From positions 62,001 to 126,000 of the forward strand of contig JACOUS010000030.1 in the NCBI GenBank assembly GCA_016177735.1: 64,000 bases of DNA, given 5' to 3'. The translations under genes and the position numbers were made by a program. Below are positions 46,201 to 53,871 of this stretch, in pieces (position 1 is the first letter of the stretch; every line of letters starts with the position of its first letter). A model generated the notes under the pieces. That model made no database searches, was not told where the DNA came from, and worked only from the letters and a program-made list of their open reading frames with translations. Origin of the DNA: Ignavibacteriales bacterium (GTDB taxonomy: Bacteria > Bacteroidota > Ignavibacteria > Ignavibacteriales > Melioribacteraceae).

Positions 46201-47427
46201 ATATCTATTACGAGCCCCAACGGCGGAGAAAATTGGGAAGCCGGAACAAAACATAATATCACATGGGAATCTTCTGCTGTAAGTAAATTCAAAATTGAAT
46301 TGACAACCGATAAAGGTGCAAGCTGGGCTACACTTGTAGATAATTACGCCGGAGGTGCTTACGAGTGGAATTTAGCCGAAGTATTGAATTCAACACAATG
46401 CCAGATTAGAATAAGCAATGCTGAAAATACCAGTGTTTCTGATATAAGCGATGCAACGTTTATTATTTCACCGATGAAATGGATACTTGTTACCGGTCCT
46501 CAATCAGGAATTTATAAATCTAATGAACCGGTTACAATAACATGGCAGTCAGGCGGAATGGAATATGTTGGAATTAAATACACTACTACCAATGGAATAG
46601 CAACTGCTTATAACCCGGCATTTACAACATTGGTGGATAAAGTCGGTGCAACAAGCGGTTCGTACACAACTTATTTTTCACTTCCGTCGGATCAATATTT
46701 TGTTGTTGTGTATAATGCCGATGAAGGTGCAAATGGAACGCCAAGCAACAATAGTCCCGGTTTTACAGTCGAAAAAGCTGAAGCGGCGTCAATTACTATA
46801 ACAGCGCCAAACGGCGGTGAGGAATGGCTTTTCAATGAAACTTTCCAAATTAAATGGAACGGAACATCAATAAATAATGTGAAGATCGAATGGTCAACAA
46901 CCGGCGGCGGTTCATGGAATACAGTTAAAGGTGCATCGAGTACAACAAACGATGGCAGCTTCTTCTGGAACCCGGCAGATGAACTAACGGATGTCGGCGG
47001 TATTGCACCCGATAGTTCCGATAATTGCAAAATTAGAATCAGTTCAACGGATGTCGGTGTTACTGCTTCTGATATGACTGACGGATACTTCTCGATTCAT
47101 AAGAGTAAGAAGATACAAGTTACATATCCAAATACCGGAGAAGATTTCTATAAAGGCAGCGGCGATCCGGCAAAAGATGTTATGGCAATCAGTTGGTCCA
47201 GCTACGGTGTAACAAGTGTTGATATCTATTACAGTTTGGATAACGGAGTTACATGGACAACGCTTCTAACAAATTATCAATCAACCGGTGTTTACGGATG
47301 GGATTATGTTGCAGAGACTCGAACTTCGCAACTAGGCAGACTTAGAATTGTTGATCATGACGATGCAACTATCTGGGATGTCAACGATATTCCATTCTTC
47401 TTGAATGTTCAAAAGATTGGTGAATAG
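43222..47427 (+). CDS. Giant repeat lipoprotein, 14 Ig-like PNGGE repeats
   Basis: A 1401-residue secreted lipoprotein. The signal ends in the lipobox LSSC (Cys18). The rest consists of 14 units of about 95 residues that begin with PNGGE or a variant, carry the core IxWxSxxVxNVKIxYTTNNGxxW and end with CxIRISDAxDGxPxDxSDxxFxI. The fold should be a beta sandwich as in Kre9/KNH-type surface domains. Units 3-11 alternate between two linker types (LPEP-like and NQ-like), pointing to duplication of pairs. Likely a cell-surface stalk or adhesin; no binding partner is known. Confidence 0.88.
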   Translation: MQKYFKVFLAALLILSSCKLKDGKSDINDPGTGGVTIKVTSPNGGETLMDGETHAIQWSSANITYVRIQFSIDNGATWSLVADSAKSLGNFSWQVPNIISSQCKIRIVSADGQTADESDNVFSIIKNSNESIRIVSPAGGESWEGGTAKEIKWYSSGLDSVKIEYSTNNGNNWHLIAVDKKNTGIYYWEPVPNTPSTLAQIRITNAKDGSPSAVSLVFNILPEPILKVLSPNGGEVLLSGGSRKVEWVSENIQNVKIAYTTDNGFGWTTIVESTPSIGFYTWNQIPNLNSQLCKIRIFDAVDGEPSDVSDSVFTITNQVTQTLEVTLPNGSESWQAGTAKSIIWKSSGVSNVKIDFTSNNGITWNNIIDNLYNTGAYEWNVPNSLSTQCLIRISDANDGEPVDQSNGPFNIVPKPELKIIAPNGGETWTAGQIDTIKWYSVGVENVFIDYTADNGITWNTIVEKTPSDGEYAFSFSSSGTLFKVRIIDAENLSPRDESDGTFTVLPEPKIIVVSPNGGEELYVGSSNNIMWTSNNIENVKIDFTTNNGATWATIVNSTPSDGVFAWNSIPDLSSLQCRIRISDAVDGIPADISDDNFTITTLGNQLIRVTAPNGGEDWQAGSAQNITWDAAGITNVKIEFTTNNGINWSTIVSSTQSDGFFTWLQLPSLSTTNCKVRISDASDGSPSDESDSFFDISPEPDIEILRPNGNEIFLTGAVEEIRWTSESVENVKIEYTTNNGATWTEIINNLPSNGSYYWSTIPALNSSLCKIKISDADDGNPFDVSNNNFQIANQLGQIITITSPAGGEGWQAGTSQTIQWTSISVNNVKIDYTTNNGQTWIEIVSSTTSDGFYTWAQVPSTASNNCRIRISDAADGVPTVASELFSIEPEPSLNVVSPNGGETVNYGDNIAIKWTSQNVANVKIEYTLNGGANWNTIINSVPSIGTYVWNTALDANLNTNSEQCRIRISDTSDGVPFDISDANFSLSNQVVQSISITSPNGGENWEAGTKHNITWESSAVSKFKIELTTDKGASWATLVDNYAGGAYEWNLAEVLNSTQCQIRISNAENTSVSDISDATFIISPMKWILVTGPQSGIYKSNEPVTITWQSGGMEYVGIKYTTTNGIATAYNPAFTTLVDKVGATSGSYTTYFSLPSDQYFVVVYNADEGANGTPSNNSPGFTVEKAEAASITITAPNGGEEWLFNETFQIKWNGTSINNVKIEWSTTGGGSWNTVKGASSTTNDGSFFWNPADELTDVGGIAPDSSDNCKIRISSTDVGVTASDMTDGYFSIHKSKKIQVTYPNTGEDFYKGSGDPAKDVMAISWSSYGVTSVDIYYSLDNGVTWTTLLTNYQSTGVYGWDYVAETRTSQLGRLRIVDHDDATIWDVNDIPFFLNVQKIGE

Positions 47428-47451
47428 AAAAATTTTTCACAACAAAATTAG

Positions 47452-47483
47452 AAGTGCAGCTCGTGTGGCTGCACTTTTTCTTT
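47452..47483 (+). terminator. Rho-independent terminator after the repeat lipoprotein
   Basis: A 9-bp stem (AAGTGCAGC with GCTGCACTT) around a 7-base loop is followed by a T-rich stretch, 24 bases after the stop codon. Confidence 0.88.
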
Positions 47484-47556
47484 TTAAAGAAGAATAAATA
47501 TTTCTCGTCTGCATTTTTAGTTTTACCAATTATTAATTAGTTTTGCTTGTGAAAAT

Positions 47557-47629
47557 TGCCCCGTAGTGTAATTGGCAACACGTCTGACTCTGGATCAGAA
47601 GACTTCAGGTTCGACCCCTGACGGGGCAG
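47557..47629 (+). tRNA. tRNA-Gln (anticodon CTG)
   Basis: A 73-base cloverleaf with acceptor arms TGCCCCG and CGGGGCA, D arm GTGT-ACAC, anticodon stem TCTGA with TCAGA around CTCTGGA (anticodon CTG for CAG codons), and T arm CAGG-TTCGACC-CCTG. The discriminator is G; CCA is not encoded, unlike in the other two tRNA genes of the window. It stands at the point where the sequence turns visibly more AT-rich and accessory. Confidence 0.95.
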
Positions 47630-47634
47630 CACTG

Positions 47635-47671
47635 AAAGGTTTGAAAATGAAATGTTTTCAAACCTTTTTCT
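47635..47671 (+). terminator. Rho-independent terminator after tRNA-Gln
   Basis: A perfect 13-bp stem (AAAGGTTTGAAAA with TTTTCAAACCTTT) around a 7-base loop, followed by T residues, begins 6 bases after the tRNA. Confidence 0.9.
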
Positions 47672-47741
47672 TTTTTGCCTATCAGAAAAGTCTTATGATT
47701 TTCTAATTTTCGCTGTATGTACTTTTACATACGCTAATACG

Positions 47742-47795
47742 GGTATAAAGTCAAATTTAGTTGAGATTCGCCAGAGGCGAACAAGTTCAGAGACT
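47742..47795. repeat. 54-bp dispersed repeat, copy 1
   Basis: A 54-base unit starting GGTATAAAGTCAAATTTAG and ending ACAAGTTCAGAGACT, with an inner hairpin TTCGCC-AGA-GGCGAA. A second copy with a single base difference lies at 49183-49236. Here it is intergenic, downstream of tRNA-Gln. Confidence 0.9.
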
Positions 47796-47815
47796 CCTAT
47801 TCCATAAGTTCGATA

Positions 47816-47835
47816 CCCCGCTGCTTGTGGCGGGG
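47816..47835. repeat. GC-rich hairpin
   Basis: CCCCGC (47816-47821) faces GCGGGG (47830-47835) around TGCTTGTG. It lies 20 bases after the 54-bp repeat and close to the end of the minus-strand rhodanese gene. There is no clear T-run on the minus-strand side, so it is more likely part of a repeat element than a terminator. Between 47672 and 47890 no gene is seen. Confidence 0.55.
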
Positions 47836-47890
47836 AGCTTCATTAGGTTCTTTACATGTTTTTGATTATCTCATTCAAAGGGAGTATAAA

Positions 47891-48328
47891 TTATTGTTTG
47901 ATTATTTTTTCCCTAAATTCTACCATTCCTCCAACCACATTCTTTTCTTTAAAACCATAGCTGTTCAATATTTTTGTTCCAAAAACAGATCTCTTACCGC
48001 TTCTACAAATTACAGCAATATCCATCCTTTTATATTTATCTAATTCGTGAATTCTTTTTTCCAGCTCATCAATTGGAATATGAATAGCCCCATCAATTTT
48101 TCCTAATGGTCCAATCAGCTCAGCAGAAGTTCTAACATCCAGAATTACTAGTGACTTATTATTTTTAATCTCCTTTGATAATTTTTTTACTGAAATTTCT
48201 TGAGCTGCAATATTATTACTGCAAATAAGAAATAGTAATAAAAAGATCAGAAACTTAAAGGGCTTTTCTTTACTTCTAATATTTACTCTCCAGAATTTTA
48301 TTAAATAATAAATGTGTTGTGAAAACAT
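47891..48328 (-). CDS. Exported rhodanese-domain protein
   Basis: A 145-residue protein with an N-terminal hydrophobic signal (FLIFLLLFLICSNNIAAQ) and one rhodanese domain: LVILDVRTSAELIGPLGKIDGAIHIPI and the active-site loop VICRSGKRS with its Cys. Such proteins carry sulfane sulfur in the periplasm. The start ATG 48328 lies 43 bases from a palindromic operator candidate shared with the divergent DUF6789 gene. Confidence 0.85.
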   Translation of the reverse strand: MFSQHIYYLIKFWRVNIRSKEKPFKFLIFLLLFLICSNNIAAQEISVKKLSKEIKNNKSLVILDVRTSAELIGPLGKIDGAIHIPIDELEKRIHELDKYKRMDIAVICRSGKRSVFGTKILNSYGFKEKNVVGGMVEFREKIIKQ

Positions 48329-48371
48329 TGATTTGAAACATGTTTTGGGAAGAAAAATTTATTCACAGCTG

Positions 48372-48387
48372 TGTCAAAAATTTGACA
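48372..48387. promoter_or_regulatory. Crp/Fnr-like operator candidate, site A
   Basis: TGTCA-AAAATT-TGACA, a 16-bp palindrome with perfect five-base arms, in the divergent gap between the rhodanese gene and the DUF6789 gene (centre about 51 and 72 bases from their start codons). The arm-N6-arm form is that of Crp/Fnr-family sites. Similar sites recur at 56708, 61802 and 61878. Confidence 0.6.
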
Positions 48388-48451
48388 CCGTAAGTGTAAC
48401 GTATTATTTAAGTTTTCTCTAGAAATAACAATAAACAATAAGGAGTAAAAA

Positions 48452-48892
48452 ATGAAAACACGTTTCTCGATTCAATCAACATTAGTAGCCGGCTTAATAG
48501 CAACGGTAGCAATGACAGCATTTACATTCATGGCGCCTTTAATGGGCTTTGAAATGAACATACCACAAATGCTTGCCGGAACAATGGGTGCACCGTTAAT
48601 TGTTGGATGGATGGCGCATTTTATGGTGGGGCTGGTATTGGCAATTATATATGCAGCAATATTTTTAGCAGCAATTAATAAAGAAGCAAACTTTAAAAAC
48701 GGTGCGCTATTTGGAATACTTCCTTGGCTATTAGCTCAATTAATGGTGATGCCAATGATGAGTTTAATGAGTGGTGGAAGTTTCGTATCCGGTTTATTCT
48801 CTGGTTCCTTACTTATTGCCATAGCAAGTTTAATGGGACATTTATTGTATGGCGCAGCGCTAGGTACTATTTATAAACTGCAATCTGTATAA
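48452..48892 (+). CDS. DUF6789-like membrane protein
   Basis: A 146-residue membrane protein with four hydrophobic helices and many Gly/Met residues (IATVAMTAFTFMAPLMGF, GWMAHFMVGLVLAIIYAAIF, GILPWLLAQLMVMPMMSLMSGG, SLMGHLLYGAALGTIYKL). It resembles the DUF6789 group of unknown function. AAGGAG precedes the ATG. The candidate Crp/Fnr-type site A lies upstream. Confidence 0.7.
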   Translation: MKTRFSIQSTLVAGLIATVAMTAFTFMAPLMGFEMNIPQMLAGTMGAPLIVGWMAHFMVGLVLAIIYAAIFLAAINKEANFKNGALFGILPWLLAQLMVMPMMSLMSGGSFVSGLFSGSLLIAIASLMGHLLYGAALGTIYKLQSV

Positions 48893-48924
48893 TTCAATAT
48901 ATCATTAAAATAAAGGATTCTAAA

Positions 48925-49275
48925 GTGGAGCTAAATAAATCACAGAAGCGAATTTTATTTATTGGGCTGCTTGCAATAGTGACAGCTCTTTTAATGTGGA
49001 TAGGTTTTGGCGGTGAAATATTCACCAAAACTCAAGTGATAGTAGAAAAACAAAATGAATTGTTTGGAACAACTTATAAAGAATGGAAAGATCAATTTAT
49101 TCTTGGTCTGGATTACACATTAGCATTTATCGTATTAGCAGTGATGCTAACTTTAATGACTATCTATTTTAAAAGAGATAAAGGTATAAAGTCAAATTTA
49201 GTTGAGATTCGCCAGGGGCGAACAAGTTCAGAGACTTCATTATTTCTAAGCTATTTTTTGTTGTTCAAGTTTTAG
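48925..49275 (+). CDS. Small membrane protein with repeat-derived C-terminus
   Basis: A 116-residue protein with two hydrophobic helices (RILFIGLLAIVTALLMWIGF and TLAFIVLAVMLTLMTIYF). From residue 87 on (GIKSNLVEIRQGRTSSET) the coding sequence is the 54-bp dispersed repeat, so the original protein probably ended soon after the FKRDK stretch and the last 30 residues are a by-product of the insertion. Function unknown. Confidence 0.65.
   Translation: MELNKSQKRILFIGLLAIVTALLMWIGFGGEIFTKTQVIVEKQNELFGTTYKEWKDQFILGLDYTLAFIVLAVMLTLMTIYFKRDKGIKSNLVEIRQGRTSSETSLFLSYFLLFKF
49183..49236. repeat. 54-bp dispersed repeat, copy 2
   Basis: The second copy of the unit at 47742, identical except one A-to-G change in the hairpin loop region. 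It lies inside the 3' end of the 116-residue membrane protein gene and adds new codons to it. Confidence 0.9.
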
Positions 49276-49334
49276 TTCTGCCCTTGACGACGTTCTCAGT
49301 AAATGTAATTTCTCATAACAAACAAGGATAAGAA

Positions 49335-49877
49335 ATGAATAATAAATTATTAGTAACTTTAATTTTTCTCATTATTATTGTAGCATTTTTTGGATTTAAA
49401 AAAGAAGAAATAAAAATTAATCCAATTTCAAAGGGAAAAGTGATAATTCATTTGGCTACAAATATTAAGAAAGATGATGGACCTACATGTGTAGCTTTTG
49501 ATATTGCATTAGTAAACTTGAAGCTCGGCAAAAAAGTTGAATTCCTTTTTGACTCAGAAGCTGCATGGAATTTAAAGAGAACAGAAAAAGACGGTAAAAA
49601 CGATTTTGACAGATATGATGTTCCAAAGGACTTAAAAGAACTCCTCGTTAAACAGTTGAAAGATAGTGAGTTATTGGCTCTAAAAAATTTCGGTGATTTC
49701 TTAGAGCTTTTATCAAAAAAAGGAGCTAAAATAACAATTAATGGAACATGGAATGTTTTGACTGGTGTTGAAAAAGAATTAAAAGGGAAAACAAAACTGC
49801 CAAACTATGTTGAACCGCTTGATCTAAAAGAGTTAGCAAGCCATGTAAATGGCAGTGACATCTACTATAGATACTAA
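49335..49877 (+). CDS. DsrE-like protein with membrane anchor
   Basis: A 180-residue protein. An N-terminal signal anchor (LLVTLIFLIIIVAFFGF) is followed by a DsrE/DsrF-like fold: GKVIIHLATNIKKDDGPTCVAFDIALVNLKLGKKVEFLF and later KKGAKITINGTWNVLTGVEKE. One Cys lies in GPTCVAF. DsrE-like proteins move sulfur atoms, which fits the rhodanese gene nearby, but the catalytic Cys position is not certain. It precedes the flavoprotein fusion gene. Confidence 0.65.
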   Translation: MNNKLLVTLIFLIIIVAFFGFKKEEIKINPISKGKVIIHLATNIKKDDGPTCVAFDIALVNLKLGKKVEFLFDSEAAWNLKRTEKDGKNDFDRYDVPKDLKELLVKQLKDSELLALKNFGDFLELLSKKGAKITINGTWNVLTGVEKELKGKTKLPNYVEPLDLKELASHVNGSDIYYRY

Positions 49878-49986
49878 TTGCCCAATTATTCATCGGCATT
49901 AGAAATGGTCAATCAATTTTTGTCAAGAAATAAATTTGAATCAATGTTGATTAACATTTAATTGCATCGTATAACATTGGCGTATA

Positions 49987-52467
49987 ATGAAAATAATGAA
50001 AAATTATTTTAGCTGGCTTCAGAGAAATGTTCCCACCGGAGAAGTTGAAAAATATCCGGATATAGATTCGAATGGAGAAACTTCTGTAAAAGGAATTTTT
50101 ATAATCGGCGATCTTACAGGAATTCCGTTGCTAAAGTTAGCTGCAGAAAGCGGGAAAAAGATAATTGACTTTTTTGAATCAAATGATGAATCCAAAAAAT
50201 TAAAAAAAAGTAAAAAAGAGAATGAAATTTTTGATCTATTAATTATTGGTGCCGGACCGGCCGGTGTTGCCGCTGGAATTGAAGCATTTAAAAGAAATTA
50301 TTCATTCAAAATTTTAGAATCTGCAAAAAAGTTTAACACTATTGTTAATTTCCCGAAAGCTAAACCTATTATTGCTGCACCGGATGATTATAAGCAACAA
50401 TCCGATTTAAAAATAAACGATGGTATAAAAGAATCTTTGCTTGATGAATTACATGATCAAATAAAGAATATCGATCTGCCGATAGATGAAGGGGTGATGG
50501 TAAATAAGATTGAAAAAGAAGGAGATTATTTTCTTGTTATTACAGATGAGAAAAAGTACAAGGCAATTAGAGTAGTATTGGCAATTGGTAAATCCGGTAA
50601 TTCAAGACAATTAAATGTACCTGGCGAAGAGCTGCCAAAAGTATTCAACAGATTAATTGATCCCGAAGAAGCACACGGGTTGGATGTTTTGGTTGTTGGA
50701 GGAGGGGATTCGGCGTTAGAAACTGCAATAGCCGTTGCATCATGTGCAAAGTCTGTTACTTTATCTTACCGTAAACCTATTTTTGCCAGGCCGAAAGAAC
50801 AAAATGCTGAGAAACTTGCTTCTTTTGCTAAACAAGGGAAAATCAATTTGTTGATGGAATCAGATGTTAAAGAAGTAAAAAATGATTCTGTTAAGCTTTC
50901 AACAAATGACGGAGAAAAAGAAATTCCGAATTCAATTGTTTACACAATGATCGGCAAAGAACTTCCGACTGCATTCTTCAAAAGAAGCGGTATTAAGATG
51001 GAGGGAGAACTGTCGCTTACTGCAAAGTTGCAGTTTGTGCTGCTGCTTTTGGTTGCCGCTGTAATTTATTTTGGAAAAAGTAGCGAAGAACTATTTTTAT
51101 ATTTCTTCGGGAAAATGAATTCATGGACAGAAGCTTTTTCAAATGTTTTTAGTGCTACTTTCTGGTGGAAATTTATTCTTCTACCTGTTAGCATCTTAAA
51201 AATTTTTGCAACCAATGAATTAAGAATTTGGAACGTAACGGAATATGTGAATGCTTTCATTGCATATTTTTCACTCATAGGTGTTATGGTCCTTGGATGT
51301 TACTTACTCTATAAGTTTTTCGAAGATTATAGTTCGCAAATAAAACTCAACTGGCAGACTTTTAAATATTTTTATTTTATTACCGTTGGCTTTTTCTTTG
51401 CGATCGTGTTTTTTGGTGGAAAATATTTTGGGGTTGAGTTTCTGGGTAAGACACAAGGTTTTTGGTACACCGGGCTTTATTCTCTTACAATTTTGCTTTT
51501 CGGTTTGAGAAGAATGAAAATGAATCCTACTAAATATATAAAGATTCAGACCTGGACATTGATTTTGATTCAAGCACTACCTCTTTTCATTTTCCCGGAG
51601 TTTTTATTTCCTTATCTCGGAAAGATAGGAGCGTTGGGAAGTCCAGATGGCTTTATTCTTACACAAATATTTCCTAACGGAAGTTATTGGCGCTCGTATG
51701 GTTTTATACTTGCATGGCCCTTGTTTTTAAGCAACATATATAATTCAAGCGTTACGTCATTCTGGCTGGTGTTTAGTTTTGTACAAACATTTGTTTTCAT
51801 TCCATATATTGTTTACAGATGGGGCAAAGGAGCTTATTGCGGGTGGATTTGTTCATGCGGTGCATTAGCCGAAACTCTTGGTGACGAATATAGAACTCTC
51901 GCTCCCCACGGCGCAAAAGCAAAAAAGTGGGAAAATTTTGGTCAGTGGGCTTTGCTTGCTGCTTTTCTAATAACGGGATTAAAATTACTTAGCGTTCTTT
52001 ATGATTTCAATTTCCCGATTATAAATGAACATATTTCATATACAGCAGATTTCTTTCATAACATTTATCACTTCTCAATTGATATTATTTTTGCAGGTGT
52101 TCTTGGAGTTGGTGTTTACTTCTTTTTAAGCGGAAGAGTTTGGTGCCGCTTCGGTTGCCCGCTTGCTGCATGGATGCATATTGTAAACCGATTTTCTCGC
52201 TACAGAATTTTTGCAGATAAAAAGAAATGTATTTCATGTAACATTTGTACAAAAGTTTGTCACATGGGAATTGATGTAATGAATTTTGCCAACAAAGGAA
52301 TTCCGATGAACGATGTTGAATGTGTAAGATGTTCGGCTTGTGTTGTAAACTGTCCTACACAAGTTCTTTCATTTGGAAGCTTGCCGAAAACGGATATTCA
52401 AAATGAATTATATAAAATTACAAAACTACCAGTGCTCGATAACAATGACTGGCGAAGCGGTTTATAA
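49987..52467 (+). CDS. FAD/NAD(P)-binding oxidoreductase fused to NapH-like 4Fe-4S membrane protein
   Basis: An 826-residue fusion. Residues 75-350 or so form a thioredoxin-reductase-like flavoprotein: FDLLIIGAGPAGVAAGIEA (FAD) and LDVLVVGGGDSALETAIAVA (NAD(P)H), without a CxxC redox pair. Residues 360-740 have about eight membrane helices with NapH-type cysteines (GAYCGWICSCGAL, WCRFGCPLAAW). Two 4Fe-4S motifs follow (CISCNICTKVC, CVRCSACVVNCP). It should move electrons from NAD(P)H through the membrane. Genes of this design occur next to arsenosugar genes, as here. Confidence 0.85.
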   Translation: MKIMKNYFSWLQRNVPTGEVEKYPDIDSNGETSVKGIFIIGDLTGIPLLKLAAESGKKIIDFFESNDESKKLKKSKKENEIFDLLIIGAGPAGVAAGIEAFKRNYSFKILESAKKFNTIVNFPKAKPIIAAPDDYKQQSDLKINDGIKESLLDELHDQIKNIDLPIDEGVMVNKIEKEGDYFLVITDEKKYKAIRVVLAIGKSGNSRQLNVPGEELPKVFNRLIDPEEAHGLDVLVVGGGDSALETAIAVASCAKSVTLSYRKPIFARPKEQNAEKLASFAKQGKINLLMESDVKEVKNDSVKLSTNDGEKEIPNSIVYTMIGKELPTAFFKRSGIKMEGELSLTAKLQFVLLLLVAAVIYFGKSSEELFLYFFGKMNSWTEAFSNVFSATFWWKFILLPVSILKIFATNELRIWNVTEYVNAFIAYFSLIGVMVLGCYLLYKFFEDYSSQIKLNWQTFKYFYFITVGFFFAIVFFGGKYFGVEFLGKTQGFWYTGLYSLTILLFGLRRMKMNPTKYIKIQTWTLILIQALPLFIFPEFLFPYLGKIGALGSPDGFILTQIFPNGSYWRSYGFILAWPLFLSNIYNSSVTSFWLVFSFVQTFVFIPYIVYRWGKGAYCGWICSCGALAETLGDEYRTLAPHGAKAKKWENFGQWALLAAFLITGLKLLSVLYDFNFPIINEHISYTADFFHNIYHFSIDIIFAGVLGVGVYFFLSGRVWCRFGCPLAAWMHIVNRFSRYRIFADKKKCISCNICTKVCHMGIDVMNFANKGIPMNDVECVRCSACVVNCPTQVLSFGSLPKTDIQNELYKITKLPVLDNNDWRSGL

Positions 52468-52500
52468 ATATTTGAATGTAGAAATAAGATCGAGGTTAAT

Positions 52501-53871
52501 ATTAAATATTCAGTAATTATACCAACATACAACGAAGAATATTTCATTGAGAAAAATTTACAATCTCTCAGAAAGTATGATGAAGATTTGGAAATAATTG
52601 TATCTGATGGCGGAAGCAGCGATAATACTATTGAAATTTGTAAACGTGAAAAAGTTATTCTTGTTACTTCAGGTAAAGGTAGAGGCGATCAATTAAATAA
52701 AGGAGCAACTGCTGCAAACGGAGAAATTTTATTATTTCTTCATGCAGATACTTTTTTACCAGATAATGCATTTGAGTTGTTAGACGAATTTTTTATGAAT
52801 GACAAAAATAAAATATGCCGCTTTCTGCTTGGCTTTGACATTGACCACTGGTTTCTCGACTTATGCGTTTCATTTTCTAGATATAGTTTTCCTTTCACAC
52901 AATTTGGTGATTCATCAATTGTAGTGCGTAAATCTTTTTTTGAAAAACTTGGAGGATATCCGCCAATTAGTTCGTTTGAGGATGTTGAGTTTTTTAAGCG
53001 AGCAGCAAAAAGCGGAAACATTTCTATTCTTCACTCAAGTGTTGATTCGTCATCAAGACGATTTATTCAAAACGGACCTATTAGGCAGAAGTTAATTGAT
53101 TTCATGTTGTTCGCCGGTTACTTATTAAAATTAAATCCGGAATTAATGACTCGCTTTTACAACAAAAAAATAAAAAAAAATAAACTCTCGTCATTAATAG
53201 TTTTTTTAAGATCTCCTCGAATAGGGAAAGTAAAAACACGTCTTGCGGAAACCACAACTGAGGAATTTGCTCTTCACTTTTATCGAGAATGTGCTAACAA
53301 AATAATGAGTGAGATAAAAAGGATTCCTCGAATGAATAAGTACGTTTTCTATTCGGACAAATATGAAAAAGAAGAAGTTAAAAAATGGCTTGGGAATAGA
53401 TTTCTGTACTCACACCAGGATGGAGATGATTTAGGTACAAGGATGAAAAATGCTTTTCAAAAAGTATTCAGTCATGGGGCAGGGAAGGTGGTTATTGTTG
53501 GGACAGACATTCCCGATCTAACTCACTCAATTGTTGAAAACGCAATTTATTTGTTGAATGAGAACGATGTTGTAATTGGTCCATCAAAGGACGGCGGTTA
53601 TTATCTGCTCGGAATGAAAAAGATGCACAATACTCTATTTGATGATATTGAGTTCAGCACTTCATCGGTTTTACCCGAAACAATTCGCAAAATTGAAAAA
53701 ATAGGATTAAAATTTTCTTTGCTTCCACAACTTCAGGATATTGATACCGAGGCAGAACTTATACACTGGTTAGGCAATGGTAACGGCTCGCCGATTAAAA
53801 AAAAGATAGATTTAGTTTATAACCTTATAAACGGAAAGATTAGGCAACGATGCGTTCATTGTGGAGAATAG
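52501..53871 (+). CDS. Two-domain glycosyltransferase, arsenosugar type (TIGR04283 + TIGR04282), apparent ATT start
   Basis: A 456-residue fusion. The first part (about 1-220) is a family-2 glycosyltransferase of the rSAM-associated 'transferase 2' kind: YSVIIPTYNEE, IIVSDGGSSDNT, GKGRGDQLNKGA, LLFLHADT. The second (about 225-450) is the 'transferase 1'/DUF2064 kind: VFLRSPRIGKVKTRLAE, VIVGTDIPDL, VIGPSKDGGYYLLG. No ATG, GTG or TTG lies in frame before the conserved N-terminus. ATT 52501 sits 5 bases after GAGG, and the sequence reads as a normal start with ATG changed to ATT. TTG 52588 would lose 29 conserved residues. It is followed by DUF547. Confidence 0.85.
   Translation: MKYSVIIPTYNEEYFIEKNLQSLRKYDEDLEIIVSDGGSSDNTIEICKREKVILVTSGKGRGDQLNKGATAANGEILLFLHADTFLPDNAFELLDEFFMNDKNKICRFLLGFDIDHWFLDLCVSFSRYSFPFTQFGDSSIVVRKSFFEKLGGYPPISSFEDVEFFKRAAKSGNISILHSSVDSSSRRFIQNGPIRQKLIDFMLFAGYLLKLNPELMTRFYNKKIKKNKLSSLIVFLRSPRIGKVKTRLAETTTEEFALHFYRECANKIMSEIKRIPRMNKYVFYSDKYEKEEVKKWLGNRFLYSHQDGDDLGTRMKNAFQKVFSHGAGKVVIVGTDIPDLTHSIVENAIYLLNENDVVIGPSKDGGYYLLGMKKMHNTLFDDIEFSTSSVLPETIRKIEKIGLKFSLLPQLQDIDTEAELIHWLGNGNGSPIKKKIDLVYNLINGKIRQRCVHCGE

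Noticed and set aside
43222-47427. Regularly repeated DNA that could be mistaken for a CRISPR or tandem array
   Set aside because: The repeats are about 290 bases, diverged at DNA level and coincide with protein repeat units in one frame; no short identical repeats with unique spacers are present.
47825-48043. 72-residue plus-strand open frame
   Set aside because: It is antisense to the end of the rhodanese gene and shows no known pattern or ribosome binding site.
49910-49970. FNR-like words (GGTCAATCAA, ATCAATGTTGAT) before the flavoprotein gene
   Set aside because: The arms point the wrong way or lack the right spacing, and they do not match the TGTCA-N6-TGACA sites.
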